Assembly (NCBI GenBank): GCA_947072265.1
Contig: CAMTHN010000039.1
Span: 1 to 5,782, forward strand
Direction of reading: 5' to 3'
From: an uncultured Clostridia bacterium
Lineage (GTDB): Bacteria; Bacillota; Clostridia; Oscillospirales; Ruminococcaceae
DNA: 5,782 nt
Shown here one piece after another: positions 5,717 through 5,782 of the stretch (position 1 is its first letter; every line of letters begins with the position of its first letter). Under the pieces are notes generated by a model. That model had not been told where the DNA came from and did no database searches. It saw only the letters and a program-made list of their open reading frames with translations. Both the position numbers and the translations under genes were made by a program.

Positions 5717-5782
5717 TTTTTTATCATTTTTATATTTTTTTACAAACTCTAATATAATTTTTTTTGTAATTTCTTTATTTTA
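5714..5782 (-). CDS. atpA: F-type ATP synthase subunit alpha (AtpA), partial C-terminus
   Basis: The minus-strand frame ending at TAG (5714-5716) encodes NKEITKKIILEFVKKYKNDKK. This resembles the last helix of bacterial alpha subunits, and it lies exactly where atpA belongs, directly upstream of atpG. Only 21 residues are inside the window, so the call rests mainly on gene order. The codon at the very edge (5780-5782) reads TAA in the same frame. That would block a continuous alpha, and it is most simply a base error at the end of the sequence; a true frameshift cannot be excluded. Alpha forms the non-catalytic sites of the F1 head. Confidence 0.6.

Overview
The window is AT-rich and comes from a low-GC bacterium. 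Strong Shine-Dalgarno sites, AGA as the main arginine codon in the core genes, two class II tRNA-Ser genes with encoded CCA, and the atpA-atpG-atpD-atpC gene order all suggest a Bacillota member, probably Clostridia or Tissierellia. That placement is an inference; no 16S or other marker is present. Every gene I can support lies on the minus strand, so transcription runs from high to low coordinates.

Right part (2999-5782): the 3' half of an F-type ATP synthase operon. It holds the extreme C-terminus of atpA (alpha) at the window edge, then complete atpG (gamma), atpD (beta, catalytic) and atpC (epsilon). Spacing is tight, at 16, 30 and 11 bases between genes. At two of the three junctions the upstream TAG stop is part of the next gene's Shine-Dalgarno sequence. 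Together the encoded proteins form the catalytic head and rotor stalk of the F1 sector; the Fo membrane genes and delta would lie upstream, outside the window.

Middle part (2640-2999): a small tRNA transcription unit. A consensus extended sigma-A promoter sits 12 bases after the atpC stop and drives tRNA-Ser(UGA) then tRNA-Ser(GCU). The unit ends in a strong hairpin terminator abutting the last tRNA. I see no terminator between atpC and this promoter.

Left part (1-2407): the wreck of a type I restriction-modification locus. Its start and ribosome binding site are still perfect, but the reading frame of hsdR (restriction/translocase subunit) carries at least eight stops and four frameshifts. 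About halfway through the protein it runs in frame into the middle of hsdM (the N6-adenine methyltransferase subunit), which lacks its N-terminal half and carries two stops and one frameshift. An internal deletion has therefore removed the hsdR 3' half and the hsdM 5' half. No hsdS is visible. The remnant ends at its natural stop inside a perfect 34-bp inverted repeat that probably terminates transcription. Its arginine codons are mainly CGN, unlike the ATP synthase genes, which supports horizontal origin.

I do not see a new functional system here. The points most worth a second look are the hsdR-hsdM deletion fusion, the perfect inverted repeat, two substitutions in the beta subunit's nucleotide-site signature, and an in-frame stop at the window edge in atpA.
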